Part shown: positions 1 through 8,012 of the stretch, one piece after another
How positions within the stretch are numbered: the stretch's first letter is position 1
Layout of the letters: each line of letters starts with the position of its first letter
The notes under the pieces: model-generated
Seen by the model: the letters and a program-made list of their open reading frames with translations, nothing else
What the model was told of the DNA's origin: nothing
The model's database searches: none
Assembly: GCA_905480105.1 (NCBI GenBank)
Contig: CAJQPC010000146.1
Span: 1 to 51,124, forward strand
Origin: an uncultured bacterium
GTDB taxonomy: Bacteria; Myxococcota_A; UBA796; CAJQPC01
DNA: 51,124 nucleotides
Reading direction: 5' to 3'
Position numbers and translations under genes: made by a program

Positions 1-827
1 CGCAGCATGAGCGCCTCGCTCGAAGTGGCCTGTGCTTCAGATCGCGCGACTCTGTTCTCAAACCCCCAAGGCCCGTCCGCACCGGGGGGATAGTCGGAGG
101 AGAAAGCCCTAAGCGCAGCACGCACTTCCGCCTCTCCTACATTCGCAAGCTGGAACTTGATGTAGTCCAAATAGATCTCAGCCAGCCTGGGCTCGGCTAG
201 AATCGCTTGGGCAAAAAGCTCCTCTGAGCGCTCCAAGGGAGCGCGCGCACCAGCTTGAGGAAGGGAGAGCATCATCGCCGTGGCCCAGGGGCCCACCCAG
301 CCTTCTGGATCGAGCACCCTCAGGCGCTCAGCCAAGTAGCGGACTGACTTGGCGTCCACCAGTCCAGCGGGGCCACGAACTTCCATCCAGCGAACCCAGG
401 CGATCAAAGTCTGCTCGATGCACAGTACGTCTCGCTTTTGCAGTTGTTTTGCCGCTGCGCCAAGGATCTGTCCCCCGGCCTGTTTAATGCGGATGCTGTA
501 GCCAGTGTTTCCTGCCAAGCAAATCATCCCGTAGGACCGTGCAGCCTCTAAATCACTGAGCTTCTCCGACTCAGCTTCGCGCATGAGGGCGCGGGCCGAG
601 AACGCCCGCGAGGTGCGGACTAGGTAATCCGCATCCTCGGGGTCAACGGCCAGCAAGTCTAGGCTGGCTTGGATGTTGGCATCAAGGGCCTGACGGGTCG
701 TACGCTGGGCGTAGGCTTGGTCCAGCGCCTCGAGCGCGAGCTCCTTTGGCGGACGCTCTGGAGCGCGCCGCGCCCCGCAAGCCAACCACATCGTCAACAT
801 CCACATGCCAGACATGATAAGCCTCAT
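1..827 (-). CDS. TatT-like TPR lipoprotein (3' end outside window)
   Basis: An open frame runs leftward off the window edge from an ATG at 827. About 275 residues are visible. The N-terminus is hydrophobic and ends in a lipobox (LACG), so the product is probably a lipoprotein. The rest is helical and repeat-like: one stretch resembles RSYGMICLAGN, followed by a W-x-x-W segment, then LAERLRVLDPE and ERSEELFAQAILAEP, the latter reading like a TPR helix. This pattern fits the TRAP-transporter T-component (TatT) family, periplasmic TPR-like lipoproteins that accompany TRAP transporters. No transporter gene is visible here, so the role is inferred from family resemblance only. It is divergent from the tRNA-Leu and Hsp70 genes. 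Several ATG codons lie within the first ten residues, so the exact start is uncertain. Confidence 0.65.
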   Translation of the reverse strand, partial: MRLIMSGMWMLTMWLACGARRAPERPPKELALEALDQAYAQRTTRQALDANIQASLDLLAVDPEDADYLVRTSRAFSARALMREAESEKLSDLEAARSYGMICLAGNTGYSIRIKQAGGQILGAAAKQLQKRDVLCIEQTLIAWVRWMEVRGPAGLVDAKSVRYLAERLRVLDPEGWVGPWATAMMLSLPQAGARAPLERSEELFAQAILAEPRLAEIYLDYIKFQLANVGEAEVRAALRAFSSDYPPGADGPWGFENRVARSEAQATSSEALML

Positions 828-842
828 CTGACACGCATGCCC

Positions 843-927
843 GCCCGGGTGGTGGAATTGGTAGACACAGGGGCCTTAAAAGCCCCAGCCGAAGTTCGGC
901 GTGCGGGTTCGAGCCCCGCCCCGGGCA
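843..927 (+). tRNA. tRNA-Leu (anticodon UAA)
   Basis: Acceptor arms GCCCGGG (843-849) and CCCGGGC (920-926) pair perfectly, with discriminator A at 927. The D-arm region is GGTGGAATTGGTAGACAC. The anticodon stem GGGGC/GCCCC encloses loop CTTAAAA, giving anticodon TAA. A long variable arm, characteristic of tRNA-Leu, precedes the T-arm GCGGGTTCGAGCCCCGC. The CCA end is not encoded: the bases after the discriminator are CCT. Confidence 0.95.
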
Positions 928-947
928 CCTGCGTGACGACATGAGCG

Positions 948-979
948 ACTCCCTGAAGCACTCGGCCTTCAGGGAGTGC
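948..979 (+). promoter_or_regulatory. Inverted repeat before dnaK paralogue, CIRCE-like core or tRNA terminator
   Basis: Two overlapping dyads are visible. ACTCCCTGAA (948-957) pairs with TTCAGGGAGT (968-977), a 10-bp perfect stem with a 10-base loop and no T-run after it. Nested in it, GCACTC (958-963) and GAGTGC (974-979) are separated by 10 bases. GCACTC-N9-GAGTGC is the core of the CIRCE operator bound by HrcA before dnaK and groE genes. Here the spacer is 10 rather than 9 and the outer TTA/TAA bases are missing. It sits 32 bases upstream of the Hsp70 start codon, the usual CIRCE location. It could instead be the end of the tRNA-Leu transcript. Confidence 0.4.
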
Positions 980-1011
980 GGTATCCTCGATGTAGAACTA
1001 GAGGGCAGACG

Positions 1012-2847
1012 ATGGGTAAAGTCATCGGTATCGACCTGGGAACAACGAATTCGGTCTGCGCCTACGCAGACCAAAGGGATCCGGTCGTGATTATCAACGC
1101 TGAAGGTGGGCGCACCACCCCTTCAGTCGTCGGCGTATCCAAGGAGGGAGAGCGGTTCGTCGGAGATATCGCAAAGCGGCAGCTGCTCATAAACCCAGAG
1201 GCGACGGTGCACAGCATCAAACGCTTCATGGGCCGGCGCTACGCTGAGGCCCAACATGAAATGGGGTTGGTGCAGTACAAGGTCGTAGAAACGGCGAACG
1301 GGGACTGCGGCATTGAGGTTCGTGGTCGGGTCTACCTACCCCAAGAATTGGCGGCAATGATCCTGCAAAAGCTTCGACGCTCAGCAGAGGACTTTCTTGG
1401 GGAGGGTGTGACAGAGGCTGTCATTACAGTCCCTGCTTACTTCAACGCTCGCCAACGCCAAGCCACAAAGGATGCCGGCACGATTGCAGGCTTGGACGTC
1501 CTCCGAATCCTGAACGAGCCCACCGCTGCTGCGCTCTCCTACGTTCACAAACGCAAAAAATCGTCGACAATCGCCGTCTACGACTTTGGCGGTGGCACCT
1601 TCGACATCTCGATACTTGAGGTGGATCGCGACTTAGCCGAGGTCCGAGCCACCCGTGGTAACAACGCCCTGGGGGGCGCTGACTTAGATCAGCACGTGGT
1701 CACTTGGCTGCTGGATCGTTTTCACAAGGAGCACAAGCTGGACATCAGCCAGGACAAGGTTGTTCTACAACGTCTGCGCGATGCAGCAGAGCGAGCGAAG
1801 TTAGAGCTGTCCTCTGCCATGCAGGCGGAAATCCACCTTCCCTTCTTGGTGGCCGACAACTCCGGTCCGAAGCACCTTCAGTGCACCCTGTCACGAGACG
1901 TGTTCGAGGGCTTGGCTCAAGAACTCTTCGACTCCACACTCCTCGAGTGCGAACAAGCCCTCAACGACTGCCATATGGACCCTCAGGATATCGACGAGGT
2001 CATCCTGGTTGGCGGAAGCAGCCGTATTCCACGGGTTCAAGAGATGGTGCAAACCCTCTTTGGGCGCCCTCTCAACAAGTCCTTCAACCCAGACGAGGTC
2101 GTAGCCGTCGGTGCGGCCATTCAGGCCGGAATTCTTGAAGGGGACGTCAAGGCAGTCACTCTCCTGGACGTGACCAATTTCTCACTGGGCTTGGAGGTCG
2201 AGGGCCGCCGCTGCGCCCCCCTGATCCCAAAAAACACGACCATCCCAACTCAAAAAACGCAGATGGTCTCTTCCGTCGTAGACAATCAGTCCGTCGTGAA
2301 GATCCATATCCTTCAGGGTGAGAGCCAAAGCGCTCTGGAGAATGTCTCCCTTGGAGAGTTCGAGCTTCAAGGCATCGAACCGGCTCCCCGCGGCGTGCCT
2401 CGCATTCAGGTCAAGTTCAGTATTGATACCAACGGCATCGTGCAGGTCTCCGCACTGGACGTACGCTCCGGCGTCACCAACCAGGTGACCATCGAGTCCC
2501 CCACAGGCATGACTCCCATGCAACTCGACGACGCCAAAGTGGAAGCTGCGACTGCATTCGATTCGAGCTCCGCCGCCTCGCCAGTCGAAGAGGAGAGCAG
2601 TGAACTGCGGCAGCTGCGTGAACAGGTGGAGAAGCAGCTGGCATCCCTGGAAGGCTTCCTGCGTGACAACCGCGGCTTTCTATACAAGAAGGACATCTTC
2701 GAGATTGAGCAAGCACTCAAGCGGGGACGCATGGCGCTGCTTAAGAGTTCCGACAAATCGAACCTGGACGAACTCTCGACCTACTTGGCACGCTTCTTTG
2801 CACACTTAGCCGACAAGGCTGGTGGCGGGGACGCTCCTATCCACTGA
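1012..2847 (+). CDS. dnaK: Hsp70 chaperone (DnaK paralogue, auxiliary type)
   Basis: A 611-residue Hsp70, an ATP-driven cytosolic chaperone. The N-terminus carries the phosphate-1 motif IGIDLGTTNS, then a phosphate-2 motif DFGGGTFDIS and an adenosine motif VGGSSRIP, together marking an intact nucleotide-binding domain (about residues 1-380). The substrate-binding beta domain follows to about 505 and a helical lid to the end. The tail ends DKAGGGDAPIH and lacks the EEVD/EEVK-like end of housekeeping DnaK. There is no grpE or dnaJ beside it, so I read it as an auxiliary Hsp70 comparable to the second DnaK homologues of myxobacteria; that comparison is inference. The ATG at 1012 is chosen over an upstream in-frame ATG (976) because the conserved MGKVIGIDLG begins there and GAGGG lies six bases upstream. 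The upstream dyad may control it. Confidence 0.93.
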   Translation: MGKVIGIDLGTTNSVCAYADQRDPVVIINAEGGRTTPSVVGVSKEGERFVGDIAKRQLLINPEATVHSIKRFMGRRYAEAQHEMGLVQYKVVETANGDCGIEVRGRVYLPQELAAMILQKLRRSAEDFLGEGVTEAVITVPAYFNARQRQATKDAGTIAGLDVLRILNEPTAAALSYVHKRKKSSTIAVYDFGGGTFDISILEVDRDLAEVRATRGNNALGGADLDQHVVTWLLDRFHKEHKLDISQDKVVLQRLRDAAERAKLELSSAMQAEIHLPFLVADNSGPKHLQCTLSRDVFEGLAQELFDSTLLECEQALNDCHMDPQDIDEVILVGGSSRIPRVQEMVQTLFGRPLNKSFNPDEVVAVGAAIQAGILEGDVKAVTLLDVTNFSLGLEVEGRRCAPLIPKNTTIPTQKTQMVSSVVDNQSVVKIHILQGESQSALENVSLGEFELQGIEPAPRGVPRIQVKFSIDTNGIVQVSALDVRSGVTNQVTIESPTGMTPMQLDDAKVEAATAFDSSSAASPVEEESSELRQLREQVEKQLASLEGFLRDNRGFLYKKDIFEIEQALKRGRMALLKSSDKSNLDELSTYLARFFAHLADKAGGGDAPIH

Positions 2848-2868
2848 GTCACATGACTTAGCAACAAG

Positions 2869-2901
2869 AAGGGCCGCCTCATTGATGAGGCGGCCCTTTT
2901 T
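2869..2901 (+). terminator. Rho-independent terminator of the dnaK paralogue
   Basis: A perfect stem formed by AAGGGCCGCCTCA and TGAGGCGGCCCTT with a TTGA loop, followed by a run of five T residues ending at 2901. It lies 22 bases after the Hsp70 stop codon. It also sits beyond the end of the convergent M16 protease gene, but lacks a T-run in that direction. Confidence 0.9.
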
Positions 2902-2956
2902 GGTCTCTACCAACCGACCCAAGAGGCAGGCCCCAGAAGGAGCCCGCCGCTATGGC

Positions 2957-5900
2957 TCAGCCCTCTACGCTTGGGTCGTAGCACTCTTCGGGGCCGCCAC
3001 GCTTATCAATGCGGGCCTTCTTCTTTTCGCTCTTCTTCTTGGAGCGGGCCTTCTTCTTGGTGTACTTCTTAAAGTCCTTCGGGTCCTCGGCGCGATGCTC
3101 GTTGTCCGCAAGCTCCTTCCAGTCCAGCTCCGTGTACTCCAAGCCTGCCTCGTCCAGGATGGGCTTGATGACATCGAGTGGGCCAACCATGGTCACGACC
3201 GCGTTTGAAGAACAATCGCCGAGCGCATCGGCCAAGCCCTTGGAGTCAAAGCCCGCCAACGCTTCTGCGTTGCGGTCCCAAACACCCCAGTCAAAGTCCT
3301 GTCCAATGACGCTCCCATAGACTCCGGAGAGCTGGGCGATGGACTGGTAGCTGAGCACCGAGGCCCAGGCCTGGGTGTACTGACTACGCTTGATGTGGTC
3401 CGGATCGTAGGTGCCGGCTTCGACCTCTTCCAGAGTCTTGATGTAGGTCTCCAGGGTGTATGCGACTGCTGGGTTCTGAACGCTCGCCGACATGATGGCC
3501 TGGGGTACCTCCTCGCTGGCAGACACAAATGCCGATGGTGAGTACACAACACCGCTGTTCTCTCGCAAACGAGTGAACAACTGCTCACGGAGCACAGCGC
3601 TCAGCGTGGAATACCGAGGGTCAGGACGAACAACGGGGTCAGGAATCTGGCAACGTAGCGCCACCGATGTCTGGGTCTTACCCGGATCATCAAAGAGGTA
3701 AATCGCTCGCCCAGCCTTCGTTGGATTGGGCTTCTGGTACTCGGGCAGTTCAACCCTGTCGGCCTTTGCCTCCCAGCCACCAAAGTACTGGGCAGCAAGG
3801 GCCAAGGTGTCCTCGGGGTCAACGTTTCCGACAATCAGGAGCGTTGCATTTTCGGGCTGCCAGATGCCATGCAGCTTGGACGAAATGTCCCCGCCGCTAA
3901 TCTTCTTCAGGTTGTTGATGTCACCAGCGGTCATCGGGGTCACCGCAGGGTGCCCTGGATTGATGTGGTCGTAAACCGTGCGGGAAACCCAATAGTCCTG
4001 GGTGTGAATTTCACCCAAGCGATCCTCGCGCATGTTCTTTACCCAATCAGCACGATTGTCGGTGTCGAAGGTCAACTCCTCCATCGCATCACGCATCATC
4101 CAGAGCATCGAGTCGAGGTTGCCGGCCGAAGCAGTCAGGTTCATCGACTGCGAAAAGGCGCCCATGCTGGTGTCCCAAGCGCCAGCTATGGCCAAGGCAT
4201 TTGGCATGGCACCCGAGCCGCCGCCACCAGGCCGCTGCTCATACAGGTTGTCAGTCATTCCCGCCATCCAGATAGACTTGTCGGGGTCCGTCGAGGTTCC
4301 CCCCTTCACAATCAAGCTGGCCCGTGCGATCGGTGCCTCGGAGTGGGAAACAGCGACCACACGCAAGCCATTGGGCAGAGTGGTCTCGGTCATGGACTCC
4401 AGCTCAGGCTTGCGGTAGGCCTTGAGAATGAGCTCCGGGGTGATGTCGTCCGGGTTTACTAGTGAATTCACCGCCTTGGCCGTTCCGTCACCGTAGTGAT
4501 CTGCGCCGTCCATGGAGACCTCCATGAGGCCCTCACGGGACAATGGCCGAACGACCAGAGCGGTCGCTCTGTCACGTGTGATCCACTCTTGCCCGAGCTC
4601 GGCGATGTTCGAGCCGTTCAGCTGCATCACCTCGTTCATCTGGGCGGAGTGGTACATCGGGTTTCCGGTGTAGTGAGCGTGTACCGCAATCTGAGTTGCA
4701 CGACCGCCGCCGACGACTGCGAAGAGGTCAAGGCTGCGGAAGATACCGGCCAAGAAGTCCATGCGGACCTGGGAGAGTTCGCGCTCCAACCCAGCCGTAA
4801 AGGAGGGGTTGTACAGGAAATAGGCGCGGTCCAGCATGCGCTCAGCGGTCTTCTCTGGGTCCTTACAGGAGTCCTTGAGCGTGGCTGCACAGATCATCAC
4901 GGTGCTGCGCTTGTTCGCCAAGGCGCCGCAACCATCGAACGACTTGACGTTCAGGTCGACATCTTCCAAGCCTGGACCAGCCTGGGTGGTGTTACCGATG
5001 AGAACGCCCAGAACGTTGCTGGTGATGTTCATCAGGGTGTCGTTACCCTGATAGGAAGGTGGCAGGGCCCATGCCACGATGACTTGGGGACTCTCGACGG
5101 GGCCAACGAACTCACCAAACTCTCGCGAGGAGATGTCTGGCACGTCTACGCCGGCAAATTCCTCTGCGCGAACCGGCAGCTCGAAGAGAGGATTTAGCTG
5201 CTTGTTCGAGTCGCTCGGCTCCACCACACCCAGCCACCAGTGGTCGGGGTTTTCGTCATCCGCAGGCCCCTCAAGACCCGGTCGCTTGTGCCTAAAGATG
5301 TGCTCCTCGGTCAGATCAGGATGGAGCAACGTCAGGTCGACGTTTCTGACCAAGTAGTCCATCGCCCGCTCGGCCTCGAAATCACCCACAAACATCAAGG
5401 TGGCCTTGTCGGGCGTGTAGTGGCCCTCAACCCATTCCACGACATCAGGGTAGGTAATGTTCCGGATGGATGTGTGGTCCCCGGCGATAGGCCGGTTGTA
5501 CGGGTGCCCCACAGGGTAGGTGTGCTTGTTGATGTAGGTCAGCAGCGTGAAGAATGGAATGTTGTCATTCTCTGAACGCATGCGGATCTCATTTCGAACA
5601 ACCTCGATCTCCGTTGGAATGGTGTCCTCGGGTACGCCTTCCATCGGGTCACTGAGCCGCAAGCCCTCCAAAGCGACCAGCTTGTCCAAGTGGTCAGCGG
5701 GGCAGACGGTCATGTACGCAGTGTGGTCGTACTGAGTGTAGGCGTTGATGGAGCAACCCAGCTCGTGGTTGAGCAGGTCCCAGGTCTTGGGCAGCTCGCC
5801 CTGTTCGGTGCGAAACCAGAGGTGTTCATAGAGGTGCGCCATGCCCTCCATTCCCTGTGGGTCATCGGAAGACCCATGATCGATAACCATGGTCGACGCC

Positions 5901-6106
5901 ACGACAGGAAGCGTGTTGTCCGACTGGAACATCACGCGAAAACCACTGGGGAAGGTGTAAACTCCCGTGGTCAACTCGTAAGGTAGGATGTTGATCTGCA
6001 TCCCTGGCTTCTTCGCAAGCTTGGGGTACGCAGTGACATCCATCTTGCCGGCTTCTTGGGCCAGTGAAGGTGCCGACATGAGCGCCAGAAGTCCGAGTCC
6101 GGTCAT
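2957..6106 (-). CDS. Secreted M16 (pitrilysin/insulinase) zinc metalloprotease, two-domain
   Basis: A 1049-residue M16 peptidase with both halves fused in one chain. A short hydrophobic N-terminus ending SLAQ suggests export. The inverted zinc motif HLYEH is at residues 91-95; E94 would be the base, and E173 (in VRNEIRM), about 78 residues later, fits the third zinc ligand. A second M16-like half begins near residue 650 (TLPNGLRVVAV) and has GMTDNLYE where HxxEH would be, so it is the usual inactive partner that helps form the proteolytic chamber. The C-terminus is strikingly lysine-rich (residues about 1010-1035). The start is set at the ATG at 6106, with GGAGAG six bases upstream; the open frame extends upstream through the tRNA-Ala gene, which cannot be coding. 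It is convergent with the dnaK paralogue. Substrate unknown, probably a periplasmic or outer-surface peptide. Confidence 0.9.
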   Translation of the reverse strand: MTGLGLLALMSAPSLAQEAGKMDVTAYPKLAKKPGMQINILPYELTTGVYTFPSGFRVMFQSDNTLPVVASTMVIDHGSSDDPQGMEGMAHLYEHLWFRTEQGELPKTWDLLNHELGCSINAYTQYDHTAYMTVCPADHLDKLVALEGLRLSDPMEGVPEDTIPTEIEVVRNEIRMRSENDNIPFFTLLTYINKHTYPVGHPYNRPIAGDHTSIRNITYPDVVEWVEGHYTPDKATLMFVGDFEAERAMDYLVRNVDLTLLHPDLTEEHIFRHKRPGLEGPADDENPDHWWLGVVEPSDSNKQLNPLFELPVRAEEFAGVDVPDISSREFGEFVGPVESPQVIVAWALPPSYQGNDTLMNITSNVLGVLIGNTTQAGPGLEDVDLNVKSFDGCGALANKRSTVMICAATLKDSCKDPEKTAERMLDRAYFLYNPSFTAGLERELSQVRMDFLAGIFRSLDLFAVVGGGRATQIAVHAHYTGNPMYHSAQMNEVMQLNGSNIAELGQEWITRDRATALVVRPLSREGLMEVSMDGADHYGDGTAKAVNSLVNPDDITPELILKAYRKPELESMTETTLPNGLRVVAVSHSEAPIARASLIVKGGTSTDPDKSIWMAGMTDNLYEQRPGGGGSGAMPNALAIAGAWDTSMGAFSQSMNLTASAGNLDSMLWMMRDAMEELTFDTDNRADWVKNMREDRLGEIHTQDYWVSRTVYDHINPGHPAVTPMTAGDINNLKKISGGDISSKLHGIWQPENATLLIVGNVDPEDTLALAAQYFGGWEAKADRVELPEYQKPNPTKAGRAIYLFDDPGKTQTSVALRCQIPDPVVRPDPRYSTLSAVLREQLFTRLRENSGVVYSPSAFVSASEEVPQAIMSASVQNPAVAYTLETYIKTLEEVEAGTYDPDHIKRSQYTQAWASVLSYQSIAQLSGVYGSVIGQDFDWGVWDRNAEALAGFDSKGLADALGDCSSNAVVTMVGPLDVIKPILDEAGLEYTELDWKELADNEHRAEDPKDFKKYTKKKARSKKKSEKKKARIDKRGGPEECYDPSVEG

Positions 6107-6323
6107 TGATTCTCTCCGAGGTGGGCATGAGCCGCAGGCAGCACGAGGCTCTGGATACAAACAAGGCTCACCTTCTAACACGCAACTGGCATCCAGCCCT
6201 CCACTGGTGGGATGCCTGAGAGGGATTAATGGCGTACGTACAAAAGACTCGGCTTTTAACCTGAGCTTCGCCCCCCCAAATTTGAGCCGCGGGCGTACGG
6301 CTTTCAAGCTTGCCCCCAGAGCG

Positions 6324-6356
6324 AAAACACCCGCCGCTATACGCGACGGGTGTTTC
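6324..6356 (-). terminator. Hairpin terminator of tRNA-Ala
   Basis: Read leftward: AAACACCCG, a loop of about 13 bases that can pair further (TCGC/GCGG), then CGGGTGTTTT. The stem is followed by a short T-rich stretch, immediately downstream of the tRNA-Ala 3' end. Confidence 0.75.
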
Positions 6357-6358
6357 GA

Positions 6359-6434
6359 TGGTGGAGCTGAGGGGACTCGAACCCCTGACCCCCTGCATGC
6401 CATGCAGGTGCTCTCCCAGCTGAGCTACAGCCCC
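6359..6434 (-). tRNA. tRNA-Ala (anticodon GGC)
   Basis: Read leftward from 6434: acceptor GGGGCTG pairs with CAGCTCC (one G-T pair). The D-arm is AGCTCAGCTGGGAGAGC. The anticodon stem CCTGC/GCAGG encloses ATGGCAT, giving anticodon GGC. The T-arm is AGGGGTTCGAGTCCCCT. The CCA end is encoded (6359-6361), unlike in the tRNA-Leu of this window. Confidence 0.96.
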
Positions 6435-6527
6435 ACATGGTCAAGAGCGCAACCGGGTTGTCCCGGCGATCTTCCGCTAACTAATGGTCGCGTCTTGCCG
6501 AGGCAAGAGCGGCACATCCAAAAAACC

Positions 6528-6878
6528 TTACTCCTCTGCAGCCGGAGCCGGCGATGACTCCGCCCGGAGGCGGGCTTCCGCATCTTCCAGCCGCTGTTCA
6601 TGCTGGGTGATCCGATCCACACCCGCCATCAAACCGGGATGGGTGACCTCGCCAGCCTGAACCAGACGCAGCGTCTCGCGGCCTAGCTTTTGATAGAGAT
6701 GGTCCACGTCCTTCCGGGCCTGGTTGGCCTCAAGCTTCTCCCTCCCCCGTTTCGCAAGGTCCCCTACCGACCGGCGCCCACGACGAGTCAGACCACTAAA
6801 CATCTCCATTACGGCTTCGCCGAGCAGCGGGGCTAACGGTTCCTGTTCTGGACCCTTCTTTCCATCCTGTTCAGCCAC
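6528..6878 (-). CDS. Small conserved hypothetical protein with coiled-coil C-terminus
   Basis: A 116-residue charged soluble protein with no signal peptide or membrane segment. The middle (GDLAKRGREKLEANQARKD, then HLYQKLGRETLRLVQAGEVTHPGL) and the C-terminus (heptad-like QHEQRLEDAEARL) predict helices and a coiled coil; the tail is SSPAPAAEE. The start is the GTG at 6878: AAGGAGGTC lies about six bases upstream, a far better site than the ATG 18 codons earlier. It resembles short uncharacterised deltaproteobacterial proteins of the same helical layout; I know no function. It lies upstream of tRNA-Ala and is divergent from the NAD(P)-binding protein gene. Confidence 0.75.
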   Translation of the reverse strand: MAEQDGKKGPEQEPLAPLLGEAVMEMFSGLTRRGRRSVGDLAKRGREKLEANQARKDVDHLYQKLGRETLRLVQAGEVTHPGLMAGVDRITQHEQRLEDAEARLRAESSPAPAAEE

Positions 6879-6957
6879 GGGACGACCTCCTTGAGATTTG
6901 CGGCCTTGTCCATCGGGCCGGAGACGATACATGCTGCATCAGATTGGAGAAGCTTGC

Positions 6958-7962
6958 ATGATCTTGGTGACCGGGGCCACCGGCCGACTCGGCGGACAAA
7001 TCGTCCGTCTCTTGCGTGCAGCGAAGATGGACGTTCGAGCCTTGGTTCGCGCCGGCTCAGAGTACTTCTGGCTCAATGATACGGGCTGCACCTATTTCTT
7101 CGGGGACCTGCGCGACCCGCAATCCCTGCGGCGCGCTGCCAAGGGCTGCTCTCACGTGATCCACGCTGCTGGCGTGGGTGTGGAGAACAGCGAGAACCAC
7201 CACAGCGTGACCACCCTCCAAGGCAGTATTGACCTAATCGAAGCGGCCAAGCTACGAGGAGTACTGCACTTTGTGATGATCAGCTCCATCGGAGCAGGCC
7301 GGGGCTACGAAAACCCCCAATTTGACAGCCAACGTCAATCAGAAGAGCACCTACGGGCCTCTGGAATGTCCCACACCATTCTGCGCTGCGCTCCCTTCAT
7401 AGAGGAGTTCGCCAAGCTGGCCAAAGACTGTGCGGACGGCGAGCGACCTCGCTTCTGGGGAAGCAAAGATGCCAAAATTAGTCCCTTGGCGCGCAGAGAC
7501 GCTGCGCTTTTTTCAGTGGCGTGTCTGGATCACCCCTCCGCCAAACAAGCGACCTTGGAGATCGGTGGACCCGAGACCCTTCAAATGGAAGCCCTTGTGC
7601 AGCGTGCCTTGGACAAGGCAGGCGCACAATCCGGACCGGTCTGGAGCGGCGCCGGCAGCTTGGTGGCCGCAAACCTGGCTCGGGTAGCTGGGCGACGCTG
7701 GAAGCACTGGATTCAGCGCCAAGCACTTCTCTATGGAGAAGACCATGCCGTGGACATGGCTGCCCTAAGTACCGATCTCGGGCTTCCTCTAACGCCCATT
7801 GACCAAGCACTCGACGAGGCTCTGGCGGCCTGGGTACCCGGTCAGGATCCAGAAGACCGAAACGAGAAGGTGGTGCATCGCCAGTTCCAAGCCACGGTCT
7901 ACTCCCCTGGTGAAGTTCTCTGGGAAGACCTTCCGGATGGTCCACTACGCGAGAGCGACTGA
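6958..7962 (+). CDS. NAD(P)-binding protein, atypical short-chain dehydrogenase (NmrA-like)
   Basis: A 334-residue Rossmann-fold protein. The N-terminus MILVTGATGRLGGQIV contains GxxGxxG, and GDLRDP marks the acidic turn after the third strand. HAAGVGVENSE and the segment QRQSEEHLRASGMSHTILR fit the atypical extended SDR/NmrA group, in which the Tyr-xxx-Lys catalytic pair is often lost. No YxxxK is visible here. Such proteins act as redox sensors, complex I assembly factors or quinone reductases, so the reaction cannot be named. The C-terminal third (after about residue 215) is less conserved. The ATG at 6958 is chosen because the Rossmann strand begins there and GGAG lies nine bases upstream; an in-frame ATG at 6931 is possible. 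Confidence 0.82.
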   Translation: MILVTGATGRLGGQIVRLLRAAKMDVRALVRAGSEYFWLNDTGCTYFFGDLRDPQSLRRAAKGCSHVIHAAGVGVENSENHHSVTTLQGSIDLIEAAKLRGVLHFVMISSIGAGRGYENPQFDSQRQSEEHLRASGMSHTILRCAPFIEEFAKLAKDCADGERPRFWGSKDAKISPLARRDAALFSVACLDHPSAKQATLEIGGPETLQMEALVQRALDKAGAQSGPVWSGAGSLVAANLARVAGRRWKHWIQRQALLYGEDHAVDMAALSTDLGLPLTPIDQALDEALAAWVPGQDPEDRNEKVVHRQFQATVYSPGEVLWEDLPDGPLRESD

Positions 7963-8012
7963 GAGCGTTTTGGAGCCTGCCTAAAGCAGAAGCCAAGCAG
8001 ACAGCAGTAAGT

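Noticed and set aside
6107..6403. N-terminal extension of the M16 protease frame (99 residues)
   Set aside because: It reads through tRNA-Ala and its terminator; the ATG at 6106 with a good ribosome-binding site and signal sequence explains the gene.
6493..6508. TCTTGCC/GGCAAGA inverted repeat near a T6 tract
   Set aside because: The T-run is on the wrong side of the stem for a terminator of the small protein gene.
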